Assembly: GCA_035556655.1 (NCBI GenBank)
Contig: DATMFW010000067.1
Location: 139,202 to 203,201, forward strand
Direction of reading: 5' to 3'
From: JBDSKH01 sp035556655
GTDB lineage: Bacteria; Actinomycetota; Actinomycetes; Actinomycetales; Microbacteriaceae
DNA length: 64,000 nucleotides
Under the pieces are notes generated by a model. It was given only the letters and a program-made list of their open reading frames with translations, searched no databases and had not been told where the DNA came from. Each line of letters begins with the position of its first letter. Position 1 is the first letter of the stretch. This document shows, one piece after another, positions 43,100 to 52,010 of this stretch. The position numbers were made by a program, and so were the translations under genes.

Positions 43100-43959
43100 C
43101 CCGCCTCACCATCCCCAAGACCTACAAGCTCTACATCGGCGGAGCGTTCCCGCGCAGCGAGTCGGGTCGCTCGTACGAGGTGGTCTCGGCGAAGGGCGCG
43201 TTCCTGGCGAACGCGGCCCAGGCCTCCCGCAAGGACGCGCGGGATGCGGTGGTCGCCGCCCGCGGCGCCGTCTCCGGCTGGTCGGGCGCCACCGCGTACA
43301 ACCGCGGCCAGGTGCTGTACCGCATCGCCGAGTTGCTCGACGGGCGGCGGGCGCAGTTCGTGGAGGAGATCGCGGCCGCCGAAGGCGTCACCGCCGCCGC
43401 GGCGGCCACTCAGCTCGACGAGGCGATCGACACCTGGGTCTGGTATGCCGGGTGGGCGGACAAGTTCGTCCAGGTGGCCGGCAGCGGCAACCCGGTGGCG
43501 GGGCCGTACTTCAACCTGAGCGTGCCCGAGCCCACCGGTGTGGTCGCGATGGTGGCGCCGCAGGGGCAGAAGGGCGGCTCGCTGCTGGGTCTGGTGCGCG
43601 TGGTCGCCCCGGCGCTGGTGGCGGGCAACACGGTCGTCGTGATCGCCGATGAGAAGCGCCCGCTCAGCGCCATCAGCCTCGGCGAGGTGCTCGCCACGAG
43701 CGATGTGCCGGGCGGGGTGGTCAACATCCTGACCGGGTCGCCCGCCGAGATCGCCCCGTGGCTGGCGGCGCATGCCGACGTCAACGCGCTGGATCTGACC
43801 GGCGCCGGGGCGCTGGAGTGGATCGATCTCGAGATCGCGGCCGCCGACACGCTGAAACGCGTGATCCGCCCCGACGCGGGGGTTCCCGCAGCGAGCCTCG
43901 ACCGCATCCTCGACCTCGTCGAGACCAAGACGGTGTGGCACACGAAGGCGCTGATCTGA
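43096..43959 (+). CDS. short aldehyde dehydrogenase-fold protein lacking catalytic residues
   Basis: 287 residues, covering the N-terminal NAD-binding part of the ALDH fold and stopping before the catalytic domain. The usual PWNFP is APQGQ and the KPAE position reads ADEK; no catalytic cysteine or general base is present. The clean ends, normal codon use and coupled start argue against a simple pseudogene. It follows the intact ALDH directly, so it may be a structural or regulatory subunit of a mixed oligomer. Deoxyribose-type operons in other actinobacteria also pair a full and a short ALDH gene. Confidence 0.85.
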   Translation: MTRLTIPKTYKLYIGGAFPRSESGRSYEVVSAKGAFLANAAQASRKDARDAVVAARGAVSGWSGATAYNRGQVLYRIAELLDGRRAQFVEEIAAAEGVTAAAAATQLDEAIDTWVWYAGWADKFVQVAGSGNPVAGPYFNLSVPEPTGVVAMVAPQGQKGGSLLGLVRVVAPALVAGNTVVVIADEKRPLSAISLGEVLATSDVPGGVVNILTGSPAEIAPWLAAHADVNALDLTGAGALEWIDLEIAAADTLKRVIRPDAGVPAASLDRILDLVETKTVWHTKALI

Positions 43960-44020
43960 GGCTCTGACCCGGGGTCGGGGCAGGCGACCGGACACTACAA
44001 GCACTGAGGCCGGAACACAA

Positions 44021-44052
44021 GGTAACGAAACGGTAACGGTCCGTGCTAGCGT
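44021..44052 (+). promoter_or_regulatory. PhoP-box-like direct repeat and -10 element before the GDPD gene
   Basis: GGTAACG occurs at 44021-44027 and again at 44032-44038, an 11-base period (one helical turn). On the other strand this reads GTTACC-N5-GTTACC, similar in spacing and sequence to the GTTCACC repeats bound by PhoP in streptomycetes. TAGCGT (44047-44052) lies right after as a -10 candidate. Phosphate-starvation control of a phosphodiester-scavenging enzyme would make sense. Confidence 0.45.
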
Positions 44053-44088
44053 GTGGGCACCCCGACGGCCTACCCCGAAAGCCGGTCC

Positions 44089-44970
44089 ATGTCGACCACG
44101 CATCCGCTCGCGCGCGGCTCCCTCGCCGCGGCGATCACGGTCGCCACCGTGCTCGTGCTGGTCCTCGTGCCGGAGGCCGTTCAGGCCTATGCGCCGAGCA
44201 TGATCGGGCCGCTGCGGCTGCCCGGCGAGCCCGCCTTCGTGGCCGCGCACCGGGGTGATCGCTCCGGCGCCCCCGAGAACACCATCCCGGCGTTCGAGGC
44301 CGCGATCGCGGCCGGATCGCACGTCATCGAGACCGATGTGCAGCTCACCGCCGACGGCCATCCGGTGCTGCTGCACGACGCGACCGTCGACCGCACGACC
44401 GACGGCACCGGGGCCATCTCGGGGCTCACCCTCGAGGAGGTCGAGGCGCTCGACGCCGGCTCGTGGTTCTCCGACGAGTTCGCCGGCACCCGCATCCCGC
44501 GGCTCGAGCAGTTCCTCGACCTGCTCGCCGCGTGCCCGGCCACTACCGCGCTCGTGGAACTCAAGGAGTACTGGACCCGCGACGAGATCCGCGGCATCCT
44601 CGACGGCATCTATCTGCGCGGCGTGCAGGACCGTATCGTGTTCGCGAGCTTCCACCTCGGCACCATCGCCAATCTCGGCGAGGCCGCGCCCGCCATCCCG
44701 CGCATCATCATCCGGCGCGATCTGCCGCAGGACCCGGTCGGGCTCGTCGCGTTCTACGACGCGATCGCGATCATGACCTCCCCGTGGTCGCTCGAGACCT
44801 ACCCGGATGCGGTGGCCGGCCTCCACGCCGCCGGCTACGGCGTGCTCGTCTACACCCTCAACTCCGAGAAGAGGTGGAGCGAGGCGACCTCGTACGGCGT
44901 CGACGGCATCGTGACCGACTCTCCCAGCGCCCTGGACGACTGGATCGCCGAGACCGCTCCCGGAACCTAG
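44089..44970 (+). CDS. glycerophosphodiester phosphodiesterase
   Basis: 293 residues. Hydrolyses glycerophosphodiesters to glycerol 3-phosphate and an alcohol. H54-R55 (AAHRGD), E63-N64-T65 (PENT), E81 and D83 (ETDVQLT), and H96 (LLHDATVDRTTDG) form the catalytic and metal-binding set. An N-terminal hydrophobic helix (about 13-33) suggests secretion or membrane anchoring. The ATG at 44089 is preferred: GTG codons at 44051 and 44053 lie within or right beside the -10. Its last four bases overlap the convergent M20 gene. Confidence 0.9.
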   Translation: MSTTHPLARGSLAAAITVATVLVLVLVPEAVQAYAPSMIGPLRLPGEPAFVAAHRGDRSGAPENTIPAFEAAIAAGSHVIETDVQLTADGHPVLLHDATVDRTTDGTGAISGLTLEEVEALDAGSWFSDEFAGTRIPRLEQFLDLLAACPATTALVELKEYWTRDEIRGILDGIYLRGVQDRIVFASFHLGTIANLGEAAPAIPRIIIRRDLPQDPVGLVAFYDAIAIMTSPWSLETYPDAVAGLHAAGYGVLVYTLNSEKRWSEATSYGVDGIVTDSPSALDDWIAETAPGT

Positions 44971-46277
44971 AGACCGCGCAGGAGGCGCTCGAAGAAGGTG
45001 ACCCCCCGCAGCCAGTTCGCCACGCCGATGCTCTCGTCGATGGCGTGCAGGGTGCGGCGTTCGGCCGCGCTGAGCTCGAACGGCAGGAACCGGTAGACGG
45101 TGTCGCTGATCCGGGTGAAGTGCCTGCTGTCGCTGGCCTGCAGCATCACATAGGGCGCGACGGTCACGCCGGGGAAGGTCTCGGCGATCGCCGCGGTGAG
45201 CGCGTCCCAGGCGGGGCCCTCCGCGGGAGACACCGGTGAGGGGTCGTCGCCCCGGGTGAGCTGCACCTCGACGTCGTCGTCGCGGATCGCCCGGCGCACC
45301 TCCTCGAGGGTCTGCTCGACGCTGGAGCCGATCGCGATCCGGGCGTTCACCACCGCGGTGGCACGTTCGGCGACGACGTTGTCGGCGGCGCTGCCGGTGA
45401 GCCTGGTCACGGCGCGGGTGGTGCGCACCAGGGCCTCGGCCTCGCCGCCGCGTGCCGCCAGGATTCGCCGCACCACCGCACCGGGCCGCGCGAACAGCCG
45501 GCGCTGCATACCGCCGGCGAGGGGCGCGATGGCGCGCAGCATCGCCGCCACCGGGAGGCTGAGGCGGGCGGGCGCCGGATGGGACTCCAGCCTCAGGATC
45601 GCCCGGGCGAGGGTGGTCGTCGCGCCGTGGCGGGCGGGCGTCGCCGCGTGCCCGCCCGGCTTCTGCACGACGAGGCGGATGCCGGCCATGCCCTTCTCGG
45701 CGACCCCGACATACGCGACCGCGCCCCGCAACCCGGGGAAGGCGTCGTCGGCGACGGCGCCGCCCTCGTCGAGCACCAGCCCGGGCCGGACGCCGCGCTC
45801 GGTGAGCAACTGCACGGCGGTCGCGGCTCCGGCACCCGCCGTCTCCTCGTTGGCACCGGAGAAGACGTAGACGTCGACGGCGGGGGTGACGCCGGCGGTG
45901 AGCAGGCGTTCGATCGCCTCGAGGATCGCGGCCAGCATCCCCTTGTCATCGAGCGTGCCGCGGCCCCAGATGCGGTCGTCGGCGAGGTCGGCCGAGAACG
46001 GCTCGTGACGCCAGCCCGGCTCGTCGGCGGGGACGACGTCGTGGTGCGCCATCAGCACCACGGGCCGCCCGGTGCCGGCGCCTGCCCAGCGGTAGAGCAG
46101 GCTGCCGTCGGCCAGCACCTCGCGCTCCAGTTCGGCGTGGGTGCGCGGATAGAGCGTTGCCAGCTCGGCGCGCAGGCGCTCGAACGCGGCGCGGTCCTGG
46201 TCGGCCGGGTCATCGCGCGAGACCGTCGGGATGCGGATGAGGGCGCGGAGGCGCTCGACGGCCGGATCCGTAGTCAC
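44967..46277 (-). CDS. M20-family metallopeptidase
   Basis: 436 residues. MAHHDVVPAD holds the first metal histidine; GRGTLDDKG the bridging aspartate; NEETAG the catalytic glutamate; DEGGA and DSRHF later metal ligands. A lid/dimerisation domain lies between about 190 and 330. Such enzymes cleave dipeptides or N-acyl amino acids; large ones with this layout resemble carboxypeptidase S or peptidase PM20D1. Start GTG at 46275-46277 is selected because the complement of 46285-46290, TAGCAT, is 7 bases upstream; a farther ATG at 46313 overlaps this promoter. Confidence 0.9.
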   Translation of the reverse strand: MTTDPAVERLRALIRIPTVSRDDPADQDRAAFERLRAELATLYPRTHAELEREVLADGSLLYRWAGAGTGRPVVLMAHHDVVPADEPGWRHEPFSADLADDRIWGRGTLDDKGMLAAILEAIERLLTAGVTPAVDVYVFSGANEETAGAGAATAVQLLTERGVRPGLVLDEGGAVADDAFPGLRGAVAYVGVAEKGMAGIRLVVQKPGGHAATPARHGATTTLARAILRLESHPAPARLSLPVAAMLRAIAPLAGGMQRRLFARPGAVVRRILAARGGEAEALVRTTRAVTRLTGSAADNVVAERATAVVNARIAIGSSVEQTLEEVRRAIRDDDVEVQLTRGDDPSPVSPAEGPAWDALTAAIAETFPGVTVAPYVMLQASDSRHFTRISDTVYRFLPFELSAAERRTLHAIDESIGVANWLRGVTFFERLLRGL

Positions 46278-46335
46278 CCCAGCGATGCTACGCAAGTCCC
46301 CGGTGGTTCCCATGCGGGCGGCCTAGCGTCGGGGG

Positions 46336-47817
46336 ATGGCCGACCACGCATCGCTCTGGCAGCAGGGCGCTCCGCCCATCATGTCCGATCCGTTCCCCGG
46401 CGACGACCGGGTGCACGACCTCGTGGTGATCGGGGCGGGCATCACCGGGCTCACCGCCGGCGTGCTGTTCGCCCGCGCCGGTCAGGACGTCGTCGTGGTC
46501 GAGGCGCGGGAGGCCGGCGCCGCCACCACCGGGCACACCACGGCGAAGGTGTCGCAGCTGCAGGGCACCATGCTGCAGCGCATCCGCGGTCGCAACACGG
46601 CGGCGACGCTCGCCGCCTACGTCGAGAGCCAGGCCGCCGCGTTCGACTGGCTCGCCGGATTCGCCGCCGTGACGGGGGTGCCGTTCGAGCGCGGCGCCGC
46701 GTACAGCTACGCCGCGAGACCGGAGGGCCGCGAGAAGGTCGAGACCGAGCATCGCCTCGCCCGCGCGCACGGGCTCGAGACCGAGCTGGTCCCGGATGCG
46801 GGGCTGCCGTTCCCGACGCACGGCGCGGTCCGCCTCGCCGACCAGGGCCAGATCGACCCGCTGCTGCTCGTCGCGGCGCTCGCCGTCGAGCTGCGCGCGC
46901 ACGGCGGCGCGCTGGTGACCGGGGCGCGGGTCGGGGCCGTCGGAGCGCCCCGCTTCGGCGACCACGCGGTGGTGCGCACCACCTCCGGGGTGCTGCGTGC
47001 CCGTCGCGTGGTGCTCGCCACCGGGTCGCCGATCCTCGACCGCGGTCTCTACTTCGCGAAGGTCTCGGCGCACCGCAGTTACGCGCAGGCCTGGCGTACG
47101 CGCGAGGTCCCCGACGGGATGTTCCTCGGGGTTGAGCAGCCGGCCCGGTCGGTGCGCGAGGCACGCGGGCTTCTGCTCACCGGAGGCAACGGGCATAGCG
47201 TGGGGCGGCATCCGTCGCCGCGCCGTGCCGCCGACGAGCTCGCCGAGTGGACCCGGCGCTGGTGGCCCGACGCCGAGCCGGTCGCCCAATGGTCGGCGCA
47301 GGACCACCTGTCACCGCACGGCGTGCCGTTCGTCGGCTGGCTGCCCCGCGGGGGCGGCAAGGTCTACCTCGCGACCGGGTTCTCCAAGTGGGGCATGACC
47401 AACGGGGTGGCGACGGCTCTCACCCTGGTGGGCGACATCCTCGGCGACGGCGCTCGCTGGCAGCGCACCCTGCACCGCCGCCCCACCCTGCCGGCCGCGG
47501 CGGCGGTCGTGATCGGCGAGAATCTGGCGGTGGGGCGCTGGTACGCGCGGTCATGGGTCCGGGCGCTCACGCATCCGGCGCCGGGATCGACCCTCGAGGG
47601 CCACGGCGAGGTCGGGCGCCGCGGGCTCGTGCCGACCGGGGTGTCGACGCTCGACGGCGTCACCACGAGCGTCTGCGCCGTGTGCCCGCACCTCGGCGCC
47701 GTCGTGCAGTGGAACGACTTCGAGAGGTCATGGGACTGCCCGGCTCACGGGTCGCGATTCAGCGCCGACGGCACCCTGCTCGAGGGTCCCGCCACGCGCG
47801 GGCTGGCGCGGACCTAG
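46336..47817 (+). CDS. FAD-dependent oxidoreductase with C-terminal Rieske domain
   Basis: 493 residues. FAD-binding Rossmann motif VVIGAGITGLTAG near 30-42, then a DAO-type oxidase body with VVLATGSPI and VPFVGWLPRGGGKVYLATGFSKWGMTNG. The C-terminus (about 415-493) is a Rieske [2Fe-2S] domain with C450-x-H452 and C468-x2-H471. This architecture is widespread in actinobacteria; the physiological electron donor and acceptor are unknown. TAGCGT (46324-46329) ends 6 bases before the ATG. Its stop shares CTAG with the convergent gene. Confidence 0.9.
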   Translation: MADHASLWQQGAPPIMSDPFPGDDRVHDLVVIGAGITGLTAGVLFARAGQDVVVVEAREAGAATTGHTTAKVSQLQGTMLQRIRGRNTAATLAAYVESQAAAFDWLAGFAAVTGVPFERGAAYSYAARPEGREKVETEHRLARAHGLETELVPDAGLPFPTHGAVRLADQGQIDPLLLVAALAVELRAHGGALVTGARVGAVGAPRFGDHAVVRTTSGVLRARRVVLATGSPILDRGLYFAKVSAHRSYAQAWRTREVPDGMFLGVEQPARSVREARGLLLTGGNGHSVGRHPSPRRAADELAEWTRRWWPDAEPVAQWSAQDHLSPHGVPFVGWLPRGGGKVYLATGFSKWGMTNGVATALTLVGDILGDGARWQRTLHRRPTLPAAAAVVIGENLAVGRWYARSWVRALTHPAPGSTLEGHGEVGRRGLVPTGVSTLDGVTTSVCAVCPHLGAVVQWNDFERSWDCPAHGSRFSADGTLLEGPATRGLART

Positions 47818-48458
47818 TCCTTCACCGCGCCGGCGGCCCAGTCGACCACGACGTCGTTCGGGCCGTCGCCGAGCTTGGCGTGCAGTTTCGAGCCGGGGAA
47901 CAGCAGCGGCAGGGCCGACGCCGGCACCGCGTTGCCGACCTGGATCTGGTACGGCTCCGGAACGCCCGTCGCCACCGTCAGGGTCAGCGCCTGCACCGGG
48001 TCGCCCGTGGCGTTCTTCACCCCGATCGGCGTGTTCGCCACCAGGACCACGGTGATCGGCTTGCCGTTGGCCAGGATCCACGCGGCGCTGTTGTGCCCCT
48101 CGCCGGCGGGCAGGGTCACCTCGGGCACCGGGGTGTCGAAGTCGATCGCGACCCGGCTGTGGTCGGCGGGGTCGACCTTGACCGCGACGATCGCGCCGCC
48201 CGAGGTGAGCTGGGGCAGGTAGATCTCCTGCACACGCTGGGTGACCTGCGCCTGGTAGGGCTGCTGACCGTCGAGCAGGACGTTGAGCGTGATCGTGCAT
48301 TTGCGCTCGACGAGGCCGTTGCCGATCTGCATGGTCATGCCGGAGGCGTCGAGCCCGATGACCTCACCGCGACCCAGGATGCCGTTCTGGATGAGGTCGG
48401 CGTCGGCTCCGCCGACCGCCTTGTTGACCGAGTTCACGATGTCGTCGAAGAAACCCAT
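47814..48458 (-). CDS. conserved hypothetical protein, beta-rich
   Basis: 214 residues starting MGFFDDIVNSVNKAVGG. No signal or membrane segment. It is rich in beta-strand patterns (VIGLDASGMTMQIGN, KCTITLNVLLDG, GAIVAVKVDPADHSRVAIDFD) and repeats the theme of a small-molecule- or partner-binding sandwich, but I do not recognise a characterised family. The complement of 48464-48469 is TAGCCT, 5 bases before the ATG; the longer in-frame version (to 48527) would cross it. Confidence 0.75.
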   Translation of the reverse strand: MGFFDDIVNSVNKAVGGADADLIQNGILGRGEVIGLDASGMTMQIGNGLVERKCTITLNVLLDGQQPYQAQVTQRVQEIYLPQLTSGGAIVAVKVDPADHSRVAIDFDTPVPEVTLPAGEGHNSAAWILANGKPITVVLVANTPIGVKNATGDPVQALTLTVATGVPEPYQIQVGNAVPASALPLLFPGSKLHAKLGDGPNDVVVDWAAGAVKD

Positions 48459-48514
48459 GCCGCAGGCTACCGAGGCGCCCGGGCGAGCGGCAAGAGCCGG
48501 ATAGTCTGGGGGAG

Positions 48515-48880
48515 ATGGCTGCCACACCGAGCCGCGACCGCTACGGGCGGCCGGCCTCCCGACGCGTCGCGCTCGCTCCCGGACTGCTCGGCGCCGTCGC
48601 CCTGCTCGCCGGCATCGCGCTGACCGAGAGCGGCGGATTCATCGTCATCCGTTTCATCGCCTCGATCCTGGCGCTGATCATCGTGGTCTTCGCCTTCCAG
48701 GCCCGCCACTGGTGGTGGATGCCGTTCCTGCTCGCGATCGCCGTCGCCTGGAATCCCGTCTACCCGTTCGATCTCGCGGGACCGTGGTGGGTCGGGGCGC
48801 AGTACCTCGCGGCGCTGGTCTTCGTGCTGGCGGGTGTGCTCATCCGGGTGAAGGTCGCCCCCGAGGATTCCCGGCCGTGA
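48515..48880 (+). CDS. DUF6804-like small membrane protein
   Basis: 121 residues, four hydrophobic segments (about 19-38, 43-62, 66-84 and 89-112) with the FQARHWWWMPFLLAIAVAWNPVYPF signature split around residue 63-87, typical of the DUF6804 group. TAGTCT (48502-48507) lies 7 bases before the ATG. Followed after 4 bases by a block of three single-pass proteins on the same strand, so probably the first gene of that operon. Confidence 0.75.
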   Translation: MAATPSRDRYGRPASRRVALAPGLLGAVALLAGIALTESGGFIVIRFIASILALIIVVFAFQARHWWWMPFLLAIAVAWNPVYPFDLAGPWWVGAQYLAALVFVLAGVLIRVKVAPEDSRP

Positions 48881-48884
48881 GGCG

Positions 48885-49556
48885 ATGGCGCGCCTGACGC
48901 TGGGGCACCGCCTCGCCCGCATCCACCCGTTCGTCTGGATCGGCGCGGCAGCCGCTCTCGCGGGTCTCGTGGCCTGGCCGCTCGGCGGCTGGGACACCGT
49001 GGAGCTGGAGAGCACCAAGATCCCCGAGGTCGCCGTCGGCGAGCTGGTCGAGGGACATCAGTTCTCGCTGCGGATCCAGTCCGCCGAGCTGACCGACGTG
49101 CACCCGAACGGCTTCAGCGAGGACGCGGCCGGCTGGACCTGGCTGGTGCTCGGGCTCGAGGTCACCAACGAGACCGACCTGACCGAGTTCAGCTCCCGGC
49201 TCGGCGGTTCCTATGACGGTGCGGTGTCGATCGACGCCGGCGTCGCGGGCCTCGGCACCACCGCCGTCGACGCCGACGGGCGCGAACTGCGCGGCGAGCC
49301 GTATCTCGTCTCGGACGGCACGTACCTTCCCGACCTGCAACCGGACCTGCCGACGTCGCTGCTGCTGGTCTTCCAGGTCCCCGAGACGACGTGGAGCGCC
49401 GGTGACGAACTGCAGATCGGCATCATCGACCGCACCCCGTACGAGAGCACGCTGGGAACCGGCATCCGATACGGGTTCCCGGCACCGGTCGCCATCGTGA
49501 AGATCCGGGTGGCGCAGGGTGCCACGCCCGCGCCGACCGCGGAGCCGGCACCGTGA
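48885..49556 (+). CDS. single-pass membrane protein with extracytoplasmic DUF4352-like domain
   Basis: 223 residues. Basic N-terminus, one membrane helix (about 16-35), then a beta-rich domain with TWLVLGLEVTNETDL and LLLVFQVPE, resembling DUF4352-type immunoglobulin-like domains in lipoproteins and membrane proteins. A proline/alanine tail ends the protein. First of three coupled genes with the same layout. Function unknown. Confidence 0.7.
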   Translation: MARLTLGHRLARIHPFVWIGAAAALAGLVAWPLGGWDTVELESTKIPEVAVGELVEGHQFSLRIQSAELTDVHPNGFSEDAAGWTWLVLGLEVTNETDLTEFSSRLGGSYDGAVSIDAGVAGLGTTAVDADGRELRGEPYLVSDGTYLPDLQPDLPTSLLLVFQVPETTWSAGDELQIGIIDRTPYESTLGTGIRYGFPAPVAIVKIRVAQGATPAPTAEPAP

Positions 49557-50122
49557 GCCGGCGACGCACCGGGCTGACCGCGATCCTGCTCACCGGGGTG
49601 CTCCTCGCGGTGGCCTTCACGCTGCGGCTGACCCAGCCGAGCGATGAAGAGCTGCAGGGGCCGTTCGTGACCTTCGCGCGCTTCGGCGAGCAGGTCGAGG
49701 GCCGCAACCTGACCTGGATCGCGGAGGACGCCTACCTCGCCGACCGGGTCACGGCACTCGGGTGGAGCGGCGAGACCGACGGTGTCTGGCTGGTGGTGAC
49801 CGGCACCATCGGCTCGAAGCTCGGGGTGACCTCGCCCGATGTCAGCCTGCGGATCGGCGATCGCCGGTACATGGCCAGCGACCGGCCCGACGCGGCGGCG
49901 CTCGGCGGGTCGCTGCGTGCCGGTCTGCCGCAGTCGGGCGCGTTCGTCTTCGAGCTGCCGAGGTCGGCGCTCGAGGGGCCCGACGCGCGCAGCGCCACGG
50001 CGCGGTTCGCCACCGGTTTCCGGGTGCGCCTGGATTCGGCGATCGACATGGTGCTCGACCTCACCGCGCTCGAGCACCGGTCCACGGCGGCGCTTCCCCC
50101 GCCCGGCGAGGTGATCCCGTGA
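49553..50122 (+). CDS. single-pass membrane protein, second of three
   Basis: 189 residues. Short basic N-terminus, one membrane helix (about 8-25), and a beta-rich outer domain with GVWLVVTGTIGSKLG and SGAFVFELPRSALEG that is laid out like its upstream neighbour. GTG start overlapping the preceding stop (GTGA) and another GTGA overlap at its end show tight coupling. No recognised function. Confidence 0.7.
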   Translation: MSRRRTGLTAILLTGVLLAVAFTLRLTQPSDEELQGPFVTFARFGEQVEGRNLTWIAEDAYLADRVTALGWSGETDGVWLVVTGTIGSKLGVTSPDVSLRIGDRRYMASDRPDAAALGGSLRAGLPQSGAFVFELPRSALEGPDARSATARFATGFRVRLDSAIDMVLDLTALEHRSTAALPPPGEVIP

Positions 50123-50673
50123 CCGGGTTCCGGCGCTGGCTGCGCGCCAACCTGTGGGCCCTGGTCGCCGTTGCGGCGCTCGGCACCGCCTCCGCCGTCT
50201 ACGCGTTCGGATTCGACTGGCGCGACTACCAGGAGCGCAACCCCACCCAGCCGATCGAGATCGCCCGTGGCGACACCGGCGAACTCGGGGCGGCGCGCTT
50301 CGTGATCGACGACGTGATCGTCCTCGAAGGCGACTCGGCCGACGGGCGCCGGTACGGCGTGACGGCGGGCACGGATGTCGTGGTCGCCGACCTGCGCATC
50401 ACGCCGGACCCGGAGGGCGGCGAGGACGACTACGCGTTCTGCGATGTGGTGTACCGCGCTCCCTCACCGGACGGGGAGCGCGAGTGGTGGCCGCAGACGA
50501 CCAACCCCACGAGCTATCCCGACCCGGGCGAGAGCGCATTCGGCTGCCAGGTCGGGTTCGGTCCCGAGTACCGCATCCGCATGTACTTCACCGTGCCGGC
50601 GGGCGCAGCCGAGGGCGGCTACGTGCAGGTCACGACTCCGGAAGAACTTCCGCGAGCTCTTCGTCTGCGCTGA
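50119..50673 (+). CDS. single-pass membrane protein, third of three
   Basis: 184 residues. One membrane helix (about 12-30) and an outer domain with ARFVIDDVIVLEGDS and DVVVADLRITPD; two cysteines (in AFCDVVYR and FGCQVGFG) could form a disulfide. Similar in size and topology to the two upstream genes but clearly diverged. The last 44 bases overlap the convergent multi-pass membrane gene; that overlap encodes the PEELPRALRLR end. Confidence 0.7.
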   Translation: MTGFRRWLRANLWALVAVAALGTASAVYAFGFDWRDYQERNPTQPIEIARGDTGELGAARFVIDDVIVLEGDSADGRRYGVTAGTDVVVADLRITPDPEGGEDDYAFCDVVYRAPSPDGEREWWPQTTNPTSYPDPGESAFGCQVGFGPEYRIRMYFTVPAGAAEGGYVQVTTPEELPRALRLR

Positions 50674-51880
50674 CCACCTGATCGTCGAGGCTCGCCAGGC
50701 TCGCATCGAAGGCCGCGGCGACGAGCATGAACTGCAACGGAACCGTGATGGCCGACACCAGCAGCACGATCGGATCGCTCATGCCGATCCACCAGCCGGT
50801 CTCGTGCGGTCCGAGCAGCCGGTAGATCAGCCCGTAGAGCCACTGCGTGCCCGCCGTGAGGGCCGCGAATGCGGCCACGTAGAGCCCGAGCTTCACCGGA
50901 CCGTTGCGCCACACCAGCGACAGCGCCGTCGCGATCGGCTCCCAGCGCTCGCGCAGGCCGCTGCTCAGCGAGGTGCCGAGCACGCGGACCGGCCGCGGCA
51001 TCCGTCGCCAGCGGGTGGCGGCACTCTCGCGGATGCGGGAGAGCCGCCCCGAGGAACGTCGCGTCCGGCGCGGCAGGACCTGCGCGAACACGATGGCCGC
51101 CAGTGCCAGCCAGGCCAGCGGGAGGAGGACCACCTCGCCGACGGCTCCGACCACCCAGGCGAGGACGTCTCCGACGGCCGCGAACCAGGAGAAGGATTCG
51201 CGGATCGCGGCGATCCCGTCGATGGCCCACGCGATCATCCGGCGGGTCTGAAACCACTCGGGCACCCCGGCGAGCATCGTCTGCAGCGCCAGACCGACGG
51301 TGAGCAGCCAGGCGGCCTCGAGGTACGCCGTGATCGCGCCGACCCAGCGGGGCAGACGCGCCGCGAACCGGCCGAGCAGCAGCCGGAGTCCGAACGCGAT
51401 CACCACGAAGCTGATCGACATGACCCCGAGGCCCACCTGCAGGGGCCGGTTCACCGCATCCGGGTCGTACTGGTCCCACGAGGCCCGGCCGTAGGCGATC
51501 ACATCGTCGGCGATGAGACCCCAGGTGAAGTAGATGACGAGGAAGGCGATCAGACCCGTCGCGATCGTCGAACCCCAGACCCGGGTGAACGAGCGGGGTG
51601 CGGTGGGAGCCGTCTCCTCGTCGGCGGGCACCGCACGGGCGAGGGCCTCCAGCCGCTGGTAGTGCCGCATCGCCGGGCGTACCGCGAGGAACATGCCGAC
51701 GTAGCCGGCCAGCTTGGCCAGCACCGCGAGCGGCAGGATTATGAGCCCCCAGAGCGACTCGTAGACCCCGGCCCAGCCGGCCAGTCTGATCAGGGCGGCG
51801 TGCGCCAGCCACCCCGCGAGGAACCAGGTCAGCACCATCGGCCAGGTCTGGATCACCGCACGGCCGAAGGTTCTGAGCAC
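50630..51880 (-). CDS. large multi-pass membrane protein, unknown function
   Basis: 416 residues with about eight hydrophobic segments. The central cytoplasmic-looking loop (about 270-320) is strongly basic with many arginines (LPRRTRRSSGRLSRIRE). GTG start at 51878-51880; the complement of 51887-51892 is TAGTCT, 6 bases before it. It points towards the three single-pass genes and overlaps the last one by 44 bases. The shared location suggests they may work together at the membrane, but no family function is recognised. Confidence 0.7.
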   Translation of the reverse strand: MLRTFGRAVIQTWPMVLTWFLAGWLAHAALIRLAGWAGVYESLWGLIILPLAVLAKLAGYVGMFLAVRPAMRHYQRLEALARAVPADEETAPTAPRSFTRVWGSTIATGLIAFLVIYFTWGLIADDVIAYGRASWDQYDPDAVNRPLQVGLGVMSISFVVIAFGLRLLLGRFAARLPRWVGAITAYLEAAWLLTVGLALQTMLAGVPEWFQTRRMIAWAIDGIAAIRESFSWFAAVGDVLAWVVGAVGEVVLLPLAWLALAAIVFAQVLPRRTRRSSGRLSRIRESAATRWRRMPRPVRVLGTSLSSGLRERWEPIATALSLVWRNGPVKLGLYVAAFAALTAGTQWLYGLIYRLLGPHETGWWIGMSDPIVLLVSAITVPLQFMLVAAAFDASLASLDDQVVSADEELAEVLPES

Positions 51881-51907
51881 GCATCGAGACTATCCGCAGC
51901 CCGGTGG

Positions 51908-51913
51908 TATGAT
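51908..51913 (+). promoter_or_regulatory. -10 element of the SNF2 helicase gene
   Basis: TATGAT at 51908-51913 is the best -10 candidate in front of the helicase gene and implies an unusually long leader of about 120 bases for this window. The leader ends in an AGGAG ribosome-binding site (52031-52035) and carries the palindrome described next. Confidence 0.4.
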
Positions 51914-52010
51914 TCTCATGCGGTTCGTCCCGCCGGTTGAGCCGGTCTCGGGGCTTCTACGAACGGCACTCCGCTATCCATTCCGGTCCTTTCGGGCCGC
52001 GAACCATACC

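Noticed and set aside
43096..43959. Short ALDH-like gene considered as a pseudogene fragment
   Set aside because: Clean start coupled to the upstream gene, no frameshift, and the same full-plus-short arrangement occurs in other actinobacterial operons.
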